A stretch of 5,060 nt of DNA from an uncultured Elusimicrobia bacterium (GTDB lineage Bacteria > Elusimicrobiota > Endomicrobiia > Endomicrobiales > Endomicrobiaceae): positions 1 through 5,060 of the forward strand of contig ONUQ01000044.1 of NCBI GenBank assembly GCA_900321055.1, given 5' to 3'. Below the pieces are notes generated by a model that searched no databases, was not told where the DNA came from, and was given only the letters and a program-made list of their open reading frames with translations. The position numbers were made by a program, and so were the translations under genes. Shown here in pieces: positions 1-5,060 of this stretch. The stretch's first letter is position 1; each line of letters opens with the position of its first letter.

Positions 1-330
<330 letters not shown>

Positions 331-359
331 ATATTATTAAAAATTTTCCTATATGTCAA
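331..359 (-). promoter_or_regulatory. Near-consensus sigma-70/sigma-A promoter of metY
   Basis: On the minus strand the -35 box TTGACA lies at 359-354 and the -10 box TAATAT at 336-331, with a 17-bp spacer (353-337). Transcription should start near 324-325, giving a leader of about 180 nt before the metY ATG at 141. This is the strongest promoter-like sequence in the window. It lies just downstream of the larC terminator and faces metY. Two inverted repeats flank or overlap it (358-374 and 308-326), which suggests control by a repressor or activator. Confidence 0.85.
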
Positions 360-374
360 CACACACATTGTGTT
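358..374. promoter_or_regulatory. Inverted repeat AACACA-N5-TGTGTT overlapping the metY -35 box
   Basis: Perfect 6-bp arms AACACA (358-363) and TGTGTT (369-374) are separated by 5 bp. The left arm shares two bases with the -35 hexamer (354-359), so a protein bound here would either block or contact RNA polymerase. It is not the same sequence as the inverted repeat at 308-326, so two different regulators, or none, may be involved. I do not recognise the motif. Confidence 0.4.
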
Positions 375-401
375 AATTAAATTCAATAAAAAATTTAACC
401 G

Positions 402-443
402 ACAAAAAAACAGGTAAATAGATTTTTATTTCCTGTTTTTTGT
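402..443 (-). terminator. Intrinsic terminator of the larEBC unit
   Basis: On the minus strand, 23 nt after the larC stop, the sequence forms a hairpin. A6-CAGG (441-432) pairs with CCTG-T6 (414-405), extended inward by AAATA (431-427) with TATTT (420-416) across a bulged base at 415. The loop is about 6 nt. The 3' arm is followed by, and partly made of, a run of seven U (410-404). The matching A run on the 5' side means it could also act on plus-strand transcripts, although no plus-strand gene is seen here. It separates larC from the metY promoter. Confidence 0.85.
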
Positions 444-465
444 TATATATTTATTTAATTTATTT

Positions 466-1785
466 TTATTTTGTTTCTATTATCTTTATTACTTCATCTA
501 TTGATAAATTTTGTTCTTGTGCAATTTTTGATACATCATCATATTCATATTTTGTTCTTGTTACTCCATATCCTTCGGAAATTTTTTTTCTTACTGTTCC
601 AAACACGGTTTCTACATTTTCTATTTTTCTGATAAGACCGTATCTATAACTTATATTTCTTCTTATTCCGATAGTTGTTGTATGTTTAAAAATTAAACTT
701 ACTATTTTATCTTCTATTTCTTTTTTGCACATAACGAAAAGAACTATACCCGGCCGTGATTTTTTCATACAAACATTGGCAGTATACACTTCTAAAGCTC
801 CGGCATCAAAAAGAATTTTCATTGCAAAACCTATTTTTTCAGGTGTTATGTCGTCAATATTACATGACAGTTCAACAATATTGCTTGTTTGTTGTGAACT
901 TCCAAGCATTGCCCTTACACAATTTGCATAAACAAAAGTTTTTTTGCCCATACCGTAACCTATTTTTTTTATTTTCATAACAGGCATATCAGCAAAATCA
1001 TTTACAAAATATTTAAGTAAAGCAGCTCCCGTAGGAGTACATAATTCTTCTTTAACATCTCCACAGTAAATAGGAACTTCTTTTAAAATAAAAGCCGTTG
1101 CAGGTGCCGGAACAGGTAAAATTCCGTGAGAACAATGGACATGTCCTCCACCAACATTTATTGAAGATGATATAATTTTTTCTAGTTTAAGTTTATCAAT
1201 TAAAATACATACAGCAGTAATATCCGCAATTGCATCTAACATTCCCACTTCATGAAAATGAACTTCGGTTACACAAATATCATGTGCTTTACTTTCTGCT
1301 TCAGCTATCAATTTATAAATTGCAATGACATCGTTCTTTATTTTTTCGGAAACCTTTAAAGATTTTACTATATCTGCTATTTCCTGAAAACTTGTATGAT
1401 GATATGCATGACTATGATTGTGTTCATGTTCGTGTTCATGTTCGTGTTCATGTTCGTGTTCATGATTGTGTTCGTGTTCGTGTTCATGATTGTGTTCGTG
1501 CTCGTGATTATCAATATGATTAATTTTGTGGTCATGGTGATGATGATGTTTATCTTCATCAAAAAGAGTTTCTTCTTTTATACCATCAACCGATACATCA
1601 ATATAAGTTCCGCAAATACCACATTTTTTTACTTTTTCAACAGACACAACCGTTCTTGGCAATCCGATAGAGTTCATTTGTTCCATAAAATTTATTTTTT
1701 CACTATCGTCTAACAATTCATACAAAGCAGAGGTAAGCATATTCCCTGCTACTCCCATAGAACAATCTAAATACAATGTGTTCAT
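466..1785 (-). CDS. larC: Nickel-pincer nucleotide cofactor nickel-insertion protein LarC (full length, single frame)
   Basis: LarC is the CTP-dependent cyclometallase that inserts nickel into the pincer ligand made by LarB and LarE, completing the NPN cofactor of lactate racemase and related enzymes. The 439-residue protein opens with LYLDCSMGVAGNM (residues 4-16), the family signature, usually ending GDM; Asn15 replaces the common Asp. Other matches are VTEVHFHEVGMLDAIADI (172-189), SINVGGGHVHCSHGILPVPA (208-227) and the CTPTGAALL block (249-257). The LarC2-like C-terminal domain follows: SCNIDDITPE (307-316) and MKKSRPG (340-346). Residues 80-130 hold 26 His, mostly HE and HN dipeptides, a probable nickel-binding or storage loop. 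In L. plantarum LarC is made by a frameshift joining larC1 and larC2; here no shift is needed. GGAGA lies about 8 nt before the ATG, and the start overlaps the larB stop (ATGA), so translation is probably coupled to larB. It is the last gene before the terminator at 402-443. Confidence 0.95.
   Translation of the reverse strand: MNTLYLDCSMGVAGNMLTSALYELLDDSEKINFMEQMNSIGLPRTVVSVEKVKKCGICGTYIDVSVDGIKEETLFDEDKHHHHHDHKINHIDNHEHEHNHEHEHEHNHEHEHEHEHEHEHEHNHSHAYHHTSFQEIADIVKSLKVSEKIKNDVIAIYKLIAEAESKAHDICVTEVHFHEVGMLDAIADITAVCILIDKLKLEKIISSSINVGGGHVHCSHGILPVPAPATAFILKEVPIYCGDVKEELCTPTGAALLKYFVNDFADMPVMKIKKIGYGMGKKTFVYANCVRAMLGSSQQTSNIVELSCNIDDITPEKIGFAMKILFDAGALEVYTANVCMKKSRPGIVLFVMCKKEIEDKIVSLIFKHTTTIGIRRNISYRYGLIRKIENVETVFGTVRKKISEGYGVTRTKYEYDDVSKIAQEQNLSIDEVIKIIETK
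1408..1506 (-). repeat. Tandem 6/12-bp repeat coding the His-Glu tract of LarC
   Basis: On the plus strand 1420-1464 is 3.75 perfect copies of the 12-mer GTGTTCATGTTC, i.e. alternating CAC/CAT His and GAA Glu codons on the coding strand. Degenerate 6-mer copies continue to 1506, interrupted by AAT (Asn) codons at 1465-1467 and 1489-1491. The regular alternation of CAT and CAC shows growth by duplication of a 12-bp unit. Changes in copy number would stay in frame and vary only the length of the His-rich loop. It is a coding microsatellite and not a CRISPR array, since there are no unique spacers. Confidence 0.9.
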
Positions 1786-2537
1786 TTTTTTATCTCCATA
1801 TGATTAATCATATTTGCAATATATCCTGCACCAAAACCATTATCTATATTTACTACCGATACTCCTGCAGAACAGGAATTCAGCATAGATAACAGTGCCG
1901 ATAATCCATGAAAAGATGCACCGTATCCTATACTTGTAGGAACTGCAATAACAGGGCAATCTGCCAGTCCGCCGATAACACTTGCAAGAGCACCTTCCAT
2001 TCCGGCAATTGTTATAATAACGGAAGCATTCATAATATCATCAATATGTGCCATAAGTCTGTGCAATCCTGCAACACCAATATCGTATAATCTGACAACT
2101 TTATTTCCAAAAAATTCTGCAGTAATTGCAGCTTCTTGTGCTACGGGAATATCGCTCGTTCCGCCGGTAGCAACAACAATTGTTCCTATACCGTCAGGAA
2201 TAAGGTTTTTTCCTAAAATTGCAATTTTTGCATCAGAAAAATATTTTATTTTATATTTTTTTGAAATAATATCTTTTTTTTCTTCTTGAAGTCTGGTAAT
2301 TAAAATATTGTCTTGTCCGTTTGACTTCATTGCTTTTATTATACCTATAATCTGTTCTGCTGTTTTTCCTGCACCGTAAATTACTTCATTTGTTCCTTTA
2401 CGAAATTTTCTGTGCAAATCAATTTTGGCAAAATCAATATCTTCAAAAGGTTTTTTCTTTATTTTTAATATTGCTTCTTTAACGGAAAGTTTTTTATTTC
2501 TAACTTGTTCAAGAATTTGTTTTAATTCCCCGTTCAT
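1782..2537 (-). CDS. larB: Nicotinic acid adenine dinucleotide carboxylase/hydrolase LarB
   Basis: LarB performs the first step of NPN cofactor synthesis. It carboxylates C5 of the pyridinium ring of nicotinic acid adenine dinucleotide and splits the phosphoanhydride to give pyridinium-3,5-biscarboxylic acid mononucleotide. The 251-residue protein has a helical N-terminal part and a PurE-like C-terminal domain. Visible blocks are VVATGGTSDIPVAQEA (121-136), RLYDIGVAGLHRL (149-161), IAGMEGALASVIGG (177-190), CPVIAVPTSIGYGAS (194-208) and LNSCSAGVSVVNIDNGFGAG (219-238). Cys222 in the last block probably corresponds to the cysteine that forms a covalent adduct with the substrate in the L. plantarum enzyme. 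An in-frame TTG at 2555-2553 would add six residues, but the ideal GGAGG (2548-2544) lies 6 nt before the ATG at 2537-2535 and would be inside that extension, so I chose the ATG. The start lies 29 bp inside larE and the stop overlaps the larC start, a tight E-B-C operon. Confidence 0.95.
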   Translation of the reverse strand: MNGELKQILEQVRNKKLSVKEAILKIKKKPFEDIDFAKIDLHRKFRKGTNEVIYGAGKTAEQIIGIIKAMKSNGQDNILITRLQEEKKDIISKKYKIKYFSDAKIAILGKNLIPDGIGTIVVATGGTSDIPVAQEAAITAEFFGNKVVRLYDIGVAGLHRLMAHIDDIMNASVIITIAGMEGALASVIGGLADCPVIAVPTSIGYGASFHGLSALLSMLNSCSAGVSVVNIDNGFGAGYIANMINHMEIKK

Positions 2538-3279
2538 TTCTTGCCTCCATATCAAGACAAACCGTTTTGTAATCCGCTAATAACTTTTTGAATATTTTTT
2601 TTCTGTGTGAAACTATTAACGGGAATTGTTCTTTTCTTATTTGAATTTTTGCCGTAACACCAACGGTTCTTACTCTAAAATCAATAAAGCCTAAAGAAAA
2701 AAGGTATTTTTCCGCTTTTTCCGTTCGTTGTAATAAATATTTATCTATTCTTTGCCCCGTAGCAATTCTTGTTGCAAGACAGGTATAAGATATTTTATTC
2801 CATGTAGGCAGATTTTCTTTTTTAGATAATTTACGGACATCTGATTTTGTAATTTTGCATAATTTAAGAGGTGATAAAACCGATAGCTCCTTAAGAGCTT
2901 TCATTCCGGGACGGTCACTTTCTTCATCGGAAGCATTTGTTCCATCAACAATAATATTAAAACCGTCTTTTAAAGCTTCTTTATATATTGTAGAAAAAAT
3001 TTGTTTTTTACAAAAATAACATCTGTTTACCGGATTTGAAATGATTTGTTTATTTGACAGTACACTTAATTTGATAACTTTTAAGTCAATACCAAAATCA
3101 GAAACAAACTTTAAAGCATTTTCAAATTCAAAACTGGGTTGAAATTCTGACTTTACATAATATGCCTTTACTTCTTTAGCATATTTTTTTGCAACATATA
3201 ACAGATAAGAAGAATCAACTCCGCCTGAAAAAGCAACCGCCACTTTTTTATATTTAAAAAAAAATTGTTTTAAATTCAT
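2509..3279 (-). CDS. larE: Pyridinium-3,5-bisthiocarboxylic acid mononucleotide synthase LarE (ATP-dependent sulfur transferase)
   Basis: LarE converts the two carboxylates of the LarB product to thiocarboxylates. It adenylates the substrate with ATP and then transfers sulfur. The 256-residue protein has an N-terminal PP-loop, AFSGGVDSSYLLYVA (residues 16-30), as in the ATP pyrophosphatase superfamily. It is followed by NPVNRCYFCKKQIF (82-95), IIVDGTNASDEESDRPGMKAL (109-129) and LPTWNKISYTCLATRIATG (157-175). Cys167 in TCLATR aligns by motif with the sacrificial sulfur-donor cysteine (Cys176) of L. plantarum LarE. Whether this enzyme is that type or the iron-sulfur cluster type needs an alignment; extra cysteines are Cys87, Cys90, Cys141 and Cys241. 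The last ten or so residues overlap larB and look unlike the usual family end. The start is chosen because the PP-loop lies at the expected distance, but no Shine-Dalgarno precedes it; the 35 nt upstream are all A/T. It lies 35 bp after the membrane-protein gene, probably in the same transcript. Confidence 0.95.
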   Translation of the reverse strand: MNLKQFFFKYKKVAVAFSGGVDSSYLLYVAKKYAKEVKAYYVKSEFQPSFEFENALKFVSDFGIDLKVIKLSVLSNKQIISNPVNRCYFCKKQIFSTIYKEALKDGFNIIVDGTNASDEESDRPGMKALKELSVLSPLKLCKITKSDVRKLSKKENLPTWNKISYTCLATRIATGQRIDKYLLQRTEKAEKYLFSLGFIDFRVRTVGVTAKIQIRKEQFPLIVSHRKKIFKKLLADYKTVCLDMEARNERGIKTNS

Positions 3280-3314
3280 TAAATATAAATAATAAATAAA
3301 AATTTATAAAAAAA

Positions 3315-3656
3315 CTAATTTTTAGATTGAAGTTTTGTTTTTTCAACTTTTTTAAACAAATTTTCTCTAATAACACCTTTTGGATCGGTTATTAGTATAT
3401 TTATCAACCAAATAAGAAGCCCAAAAGCAACTACGGATAATCCCAAAAAAGAATCGTTCAACATATCCAAAGGAGCAGGATTAAAAAATTTAGCTTTTAT
3501 TTCCGCATATTTAAAAATTGCATCCACAAACCACATAATAGATGCTCCCCAATATAACCAACAGAGAAAACCGACTTTCATGTTACTTTTATAAGCCCCG
3601 GCATACCAAATAACCGTACATATAATTGCAGCAAAAATTGTAATTAAAAGAGTCAT
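3315..3656 (-). CDS. Small three-segment membrane protein of unknown function (second of a pair)
   Basis: I do not recognise a named family. The 113-residue protein has three hydrophobic segments, about residues 1-21, 28-49 and 69-90, and a Lys-rich tail (101-113) that is probably cytoplasmic. The second segment holds WLYWGASIMWFVDAIF (33-48), with an Asp inside or at the edge of the membrane. The linker has FFNPAPLDMLND (57-68), and the last helix has LLIWLINILI (80-89). The first segment could be a signal anchor; no lipobox or clear cleavage site is seen. The start ATG is 2 bp after the stop of the upstream gene. Its GAGGAG lies inside the last codons of that gene, 11 nt from the ATG, a longish spacing that suggests coupled translation. 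Shared features with the upstream protein (WG(G/A)S, then DM, then IW) suggest an ancient duplication and a joint complex. larE follows after 35 bp. A transport or scaffold role is possible but not shown. Confidence 0.88.
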   Translation of the reverse strand: MTLLITIFAAIICTVIWYAGAYKSNMKVGFLCWLYWGASIMWFVDAIFKYAEIKAKFFNPAPLDMLNDSFLGLSVVAFGLLIWLINILITDPKGVIRENLFKKVEKTKLQSKN

Positions 3657-3658
3657 AT

Positions 3659-4072
3659 CTATAAAGTCTCCTCGGTTAATTTAACCTCATGAACAGCTCT
3701 TTTTTCTATGATGTGTGAAACAATCAACATACAAACCCAAATTGCCGTAACTAAAACAGACATAGTAACTCCGGCACTAAACATTTCCGCAAACATATCG
3801 GCTGTTTCTCCGTTTTGAATAGCTGTAAGAAATGGGAAAAAGGGAACAACTTCTCCATGCCAAATATGTTCAAAAGCAAGAAGAGCCGAACCGCCCCATA
3901 GAAGTTTGTTCAACCATCCGAGCTTTGTAGAAAATTTAATTTTTGTTGTATCTTCAACAACTCCGTCAGCAAAAGAAACTTTTACTTTTTCTTCTTTTTC
4001 TTTTGATTTAACTACCTTTGTAATAATGGTTGTAACTACTGCTTCTGCAACAGGAACTATAAAACATGCCAT
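3659..4072 (-). CDS. Small membrane protein with EHIWHGE motif, unknown function (first of a pair)
   Basis: I do not recognise a named family. The 137-residue protein starts MACFIVPVAEAVVTTIITKV, a hydrophobic first segment (2-21). A charged Lys/Glu-rich stretch follows (22-50), probably cytoplasmic. The second segment is LNKLLWGGSALLAFEHIWHGE (54-74), and a linker rich in aromatic residues, VVPFFPFLTAI (75-85), comes next. A final helix spans about 98-121, ending in a short charged tail. Glu68, His69, His72 and Glu74 form an EHxxHxE cluster at the membrane edge that could bind a metal, but this is inference. AAAGGAG (4086-4080) lies 7 nt before the ATG and fixes the start. The gene follows a 196-bp gap after trpA holding an extended -10 candidate (4182-4174). 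It is followed within 2 bp by the 113-residue membrane protein gene and then larEBC, which makes it the probable first gene of a five-gene unit. Confidence 0.88.
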   Translation of the reverse strand: MACFIVPVAEAVVTTIITKVVKSKEKEEKVKVSFADGVVEDTTKIKFSTKLGWLNKLLWGGSALLAFEHIWHGEVVPFFPFLTAIQNGETADMFAEMFSAGVTMSVLVTAIWVCMLIVSHIIEKRAVHEVKLTEETL

Positions 4073-4102
4073 AGAAAATCTCCTTTACATATAAATTTAA
4101 AT

Positions 4103-4126
4103 ACAAAAAAACTTAACTCTTTTTGT
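4103..4126 (-). promoter_or_regulatory. A/U-rich hairpin just before the ribosome binding site
   Basis: On the minus strand ACAAAAAGA (4126-4118) pairs with the 9-nt arm ending TTTTTTTGT (4111-4103), eight Watson-Crick pairs and one G-U, with a 6-nt loop. The U run is inside the 3' arm, so it resembles a weak intrinsic terminator. It lies 17 nt before the AAAGGAG of the first membrane-protein gene. With the preceding hairpin it makes a possible two-step leader control, but both stems are weak. Confidence 0.3.
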
Positions 4127-4158
4127 AAAAAACAGTATGCAATAAAAACATACATACT
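4127..4158 (-). promoter_or_regulatory. Weak terminator-like hairpin in the leader of the membrane-protein gene
   Basis: On the minus strand AGTATG (4158-4153) can pair with CATACT (4139-4134), with a 13-nt loop, followed by G and a run of six T (4132-4127). The tandem TATG allows a second register with a shorter loop. The stem is only 6 bp and AT-rich. It may be a weak terminator for trpA read-through, an attenuator for the downstream unit, or chance. It lies downstream of the predicted transcription start. Confidence 0.3.
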
Positions 4159-4173
4159 TTATCAACATTAGAT

Positions 4174-4182
4174 ATTATAACA
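4174..4182 (-). promoter_or_regulatory. Extended -10 promoter candidate for the membrane-protein/larEBC unit
   Basis: The minus strand reads TGTTATAAT, a consensus -10 box TATAAT (4179-4174) with the TGn extension that can replace a good -35. No convincing -35 is seen at 16-18 bp; the bases there are a T run preceded by GGTAT. The predicted start is near 4167, giving a leader of about 95 nt. In such AT-rich DNA, TATAAT occurs by chance. The case rests on the TG extension and on the position between trpA and the first membrane-protein gene. Confidence 0.5.
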
Positions 4183-4268
4183 AAAATATTAAAAAAAATA
4201 CCATTTTTTATAGCGGACATATTCCATAATATATAACAAATTCTTAAATTAAATTTTAAAATTTTATT

Positions 4269-5042
4269 CTAATTGCTTATTGCCGTTTTCATACTTTTAA
4301 CATAATCATAGATGTAATCATCTGCTTTGGTTCCATACTGTTTTATGATTTTTATAATTGCACTACCCACAATTACACCGTCAGCAATTTTTGACATTTC
4401 ATTAGCTTGTTCCGTACTATGTATTCCAAAACCTATTGCAGTAGGAATATTCGTTACACTTTTTACCGATGCCAAAATAGATTTTAAATCCGTTTTTATT
4501 TCATTTCTTACACCTGTTACACCCATAGATGATACTATATACAAAAAACCTTCCGCTTCTTTAGCTATTTCCGATATTCTTTTTTCTGAGGTTGGTGCTA
4601 TTAGGGAAATAATTTTAACATCATATTTTTTTGCATAATCGGAAATTTCATTTTTTTCTTCAAAAGGTAAATCAGGAATGATTATCCCGTCTATACCTAT
4701 TAAAGAGCATTGTTTGAAAAAATTATCATAACCACACTTAAAAACAGGATTAACATAAGTCATAAAAACTAACGGTATTGATACAGTTTTTCTTACCTTT
4801 TTAACAAGTTCAAAAATGTTATCAAGATTTGCACATTCTTCCAATGCTTTTTGACTTGATTCCTGAATTACGGGACCTTCCGCAAGAGGATCGGAAAAAG
4901 GGATTCCTATTTCTATTAAATCTGCACCTGCCGAAACCATCTCATAAATAAAATCTTCCGTTTTAGTCATATTGGGATAACCCGCCGTTATAAACGGTAT
5001 AAATGCTTTTTTATTTTTAAATGCCGATTCTATTCTATTCAT
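4269..5042 (-). CDS. trpA: Tryptophan synthase alpha subunit
   Basis: TrpA cleaves indole-3-glycerol phosphate to indole and glyceraldehyde 3-phosphate and passes the indole to the TrpB subunit through a tunnel. The 257-residue protein is a complete TIM barrel of normal family length. Visible blocks are FIPFITAGYPN (14-24), ADLIEIGIPFSDPLAEGPVIQ (40-60), LVFMTYVNPV (91-100), GIDGIIIPDLPFEE (116-129), IAPTS (148-152), the active-site loop SSMGVTGVRN (171-180), and the phosphate-binding IGFGIHS (203-209) with GVIVGSAII (222-230). Glu44 matches catalytic Glu49 of the E. coli enzyme. At the place of catalytic Asp60 there is Glu55 (codon GAA at 4880-4878), a conservative change. AGGAG lies 9 nt before the ATG at 5042-5040. 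trpA is normally the last gene of the trp operon and there is no promoter room in the window, so it is probably co-transcribed with genes beyond the right edge. No strong terminator follows the stop; only A/T stem candidates near 4191-4210 are seen. Confidence 0.97.
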   Translation of the reverse strand: MNRIESAFKNKKAFIPFITAGYPNMTKTEDFIYEMVSAGADLIEIGIPFSDPLAEGPVIQESSQKALEECANLDNIFELVKKVRKTVSIPLVFMTYVNPVFKCGYDNFFKQCSLIGIDGIIIPDLPFEEKNEISDYAKKYDVKIISLIAPTSEKRISEIAKEAEGFLYIVSSMGVTGVRNEIKTDLKSILASVKSVTNIPTAIGFGIHSTEQANEMSKIADGVIVGSAIIKIIKQYGTKADDYIYDYVKSMKTAISN

Positions 5043-5060
5043 ATATTTTTTCTCCTCTGT

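Noticed and set aside
440..649. Plus-strand open frame antisense to the larC end
   Set aside because: It shadows a conserved gene, has no start signal and is AT-driven in composition. The same applies to the plus-strand frames at 725-980, 1908-2090, 3906-4094 and 4327-4638.
1420..1506. Short regular repeats that could suggest a CRISPR array
   Set aside because: Repeats are 6-12 bp, contiguous, without unique spacers, and in frame within larC; they code alternating His and Glu.
1396..1713. Open frame of 105 codons on the plus strand across the His-tract of larC
   Set aside because: It is the reverse complement of the CAT/CAC-GAA repeat and reads as low-complexity MFVFMFVF. It has no ribosome site and overlaps a well-identified larC in full.
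2538..2555. Upstream TTG start for larB adding six residues
   Set aside because: The extension would place the strong GGAGG inside the coding part. The ATG at 2537-2535 has that site at ideal spacing.
4183..4268. Strong terminator directly after trpA
   Set aside because: Only A/T stems such as AAAAAAT-GGT-ATTTTTT are present, with no G/C pairs in the stem; too weak to call with confidence.

Overview
The window is AT-rich (roughly 30% GC by eye) and every gene I can support lies on the minus strand. Most genes have strong Shine-Dalgarno sequences (GGAG/AGGAG), and one sigma-70/sigma-A promoter is nearly consensus (TTGACA, 17 bp, TAATAT). This fits a low-GC anaerobic bacterium of the Clostridia type. 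Fusobacteria or low-GC spirochaetes cannot be excluded from sequence alone.

In the direction of transcription (right to left) the layout is as follows. trpA (4269-5042) is the tryptophan synthase alpha subunit and probably the last gene of a trp operon that begins outside the window. A 196-bp AT-rich gap (4073-4268) follows, with an extended -10 promoter candidate and two weak hairpins. Next come two small membrane-protein genes of unknown function (3659-4072 and 3315-3656), 2 bp apart. Then comes larE-larB-larC (3279 to 466), with a 29-bp larE/larB overlap and an ATGA larB/larC overlap. A clear intrinsic terminator (402-443) follows larC. Then there is a separate regulated-looking promoter with two inverted repeats and a leader of about 180 nt. 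The first 47 codons of metY (O-acetylhomoserine sulfhydrylase) run off the left edge.

The centre of the window is a complete assembly route for the nickel-pincer nucleotide (NPN) cofactor. LarB carboxylates and hydrolyses nicotinic acid adenine dinucleotide, LarE adds the two sulfurs, and LarC inserts nickel at the expense of CTP. No larA (lactate racemase or a homologue that would use the cofactor) is present here. LarC is a single uninterrupted frame, unlike the frameshifted larC1/larC2 of Lactobacillus plantarum. It carries a tract with 26 His in 51 residues, encoded by a tandem DNA repeat.

The most interesting unexplained feature is the pair of small three-segment membrane proteins directly upstream of larEBC and apparently in the same transcription unit. 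They share a WG(G/A)S segment, a following DM pair and a Trp in the last helix, so they may be diverged paralogues forming one complex. A link to nickel or to the NPN user enzyme is only inferred from position. Other points worth checking are the Glu in place of the usual catalytic Asp in TrpA, the lack of any Shine-Dalgarno before larE, and an in-phase A AAA AAA heptamer in larC near the usual LarC1/LarC2 junction.
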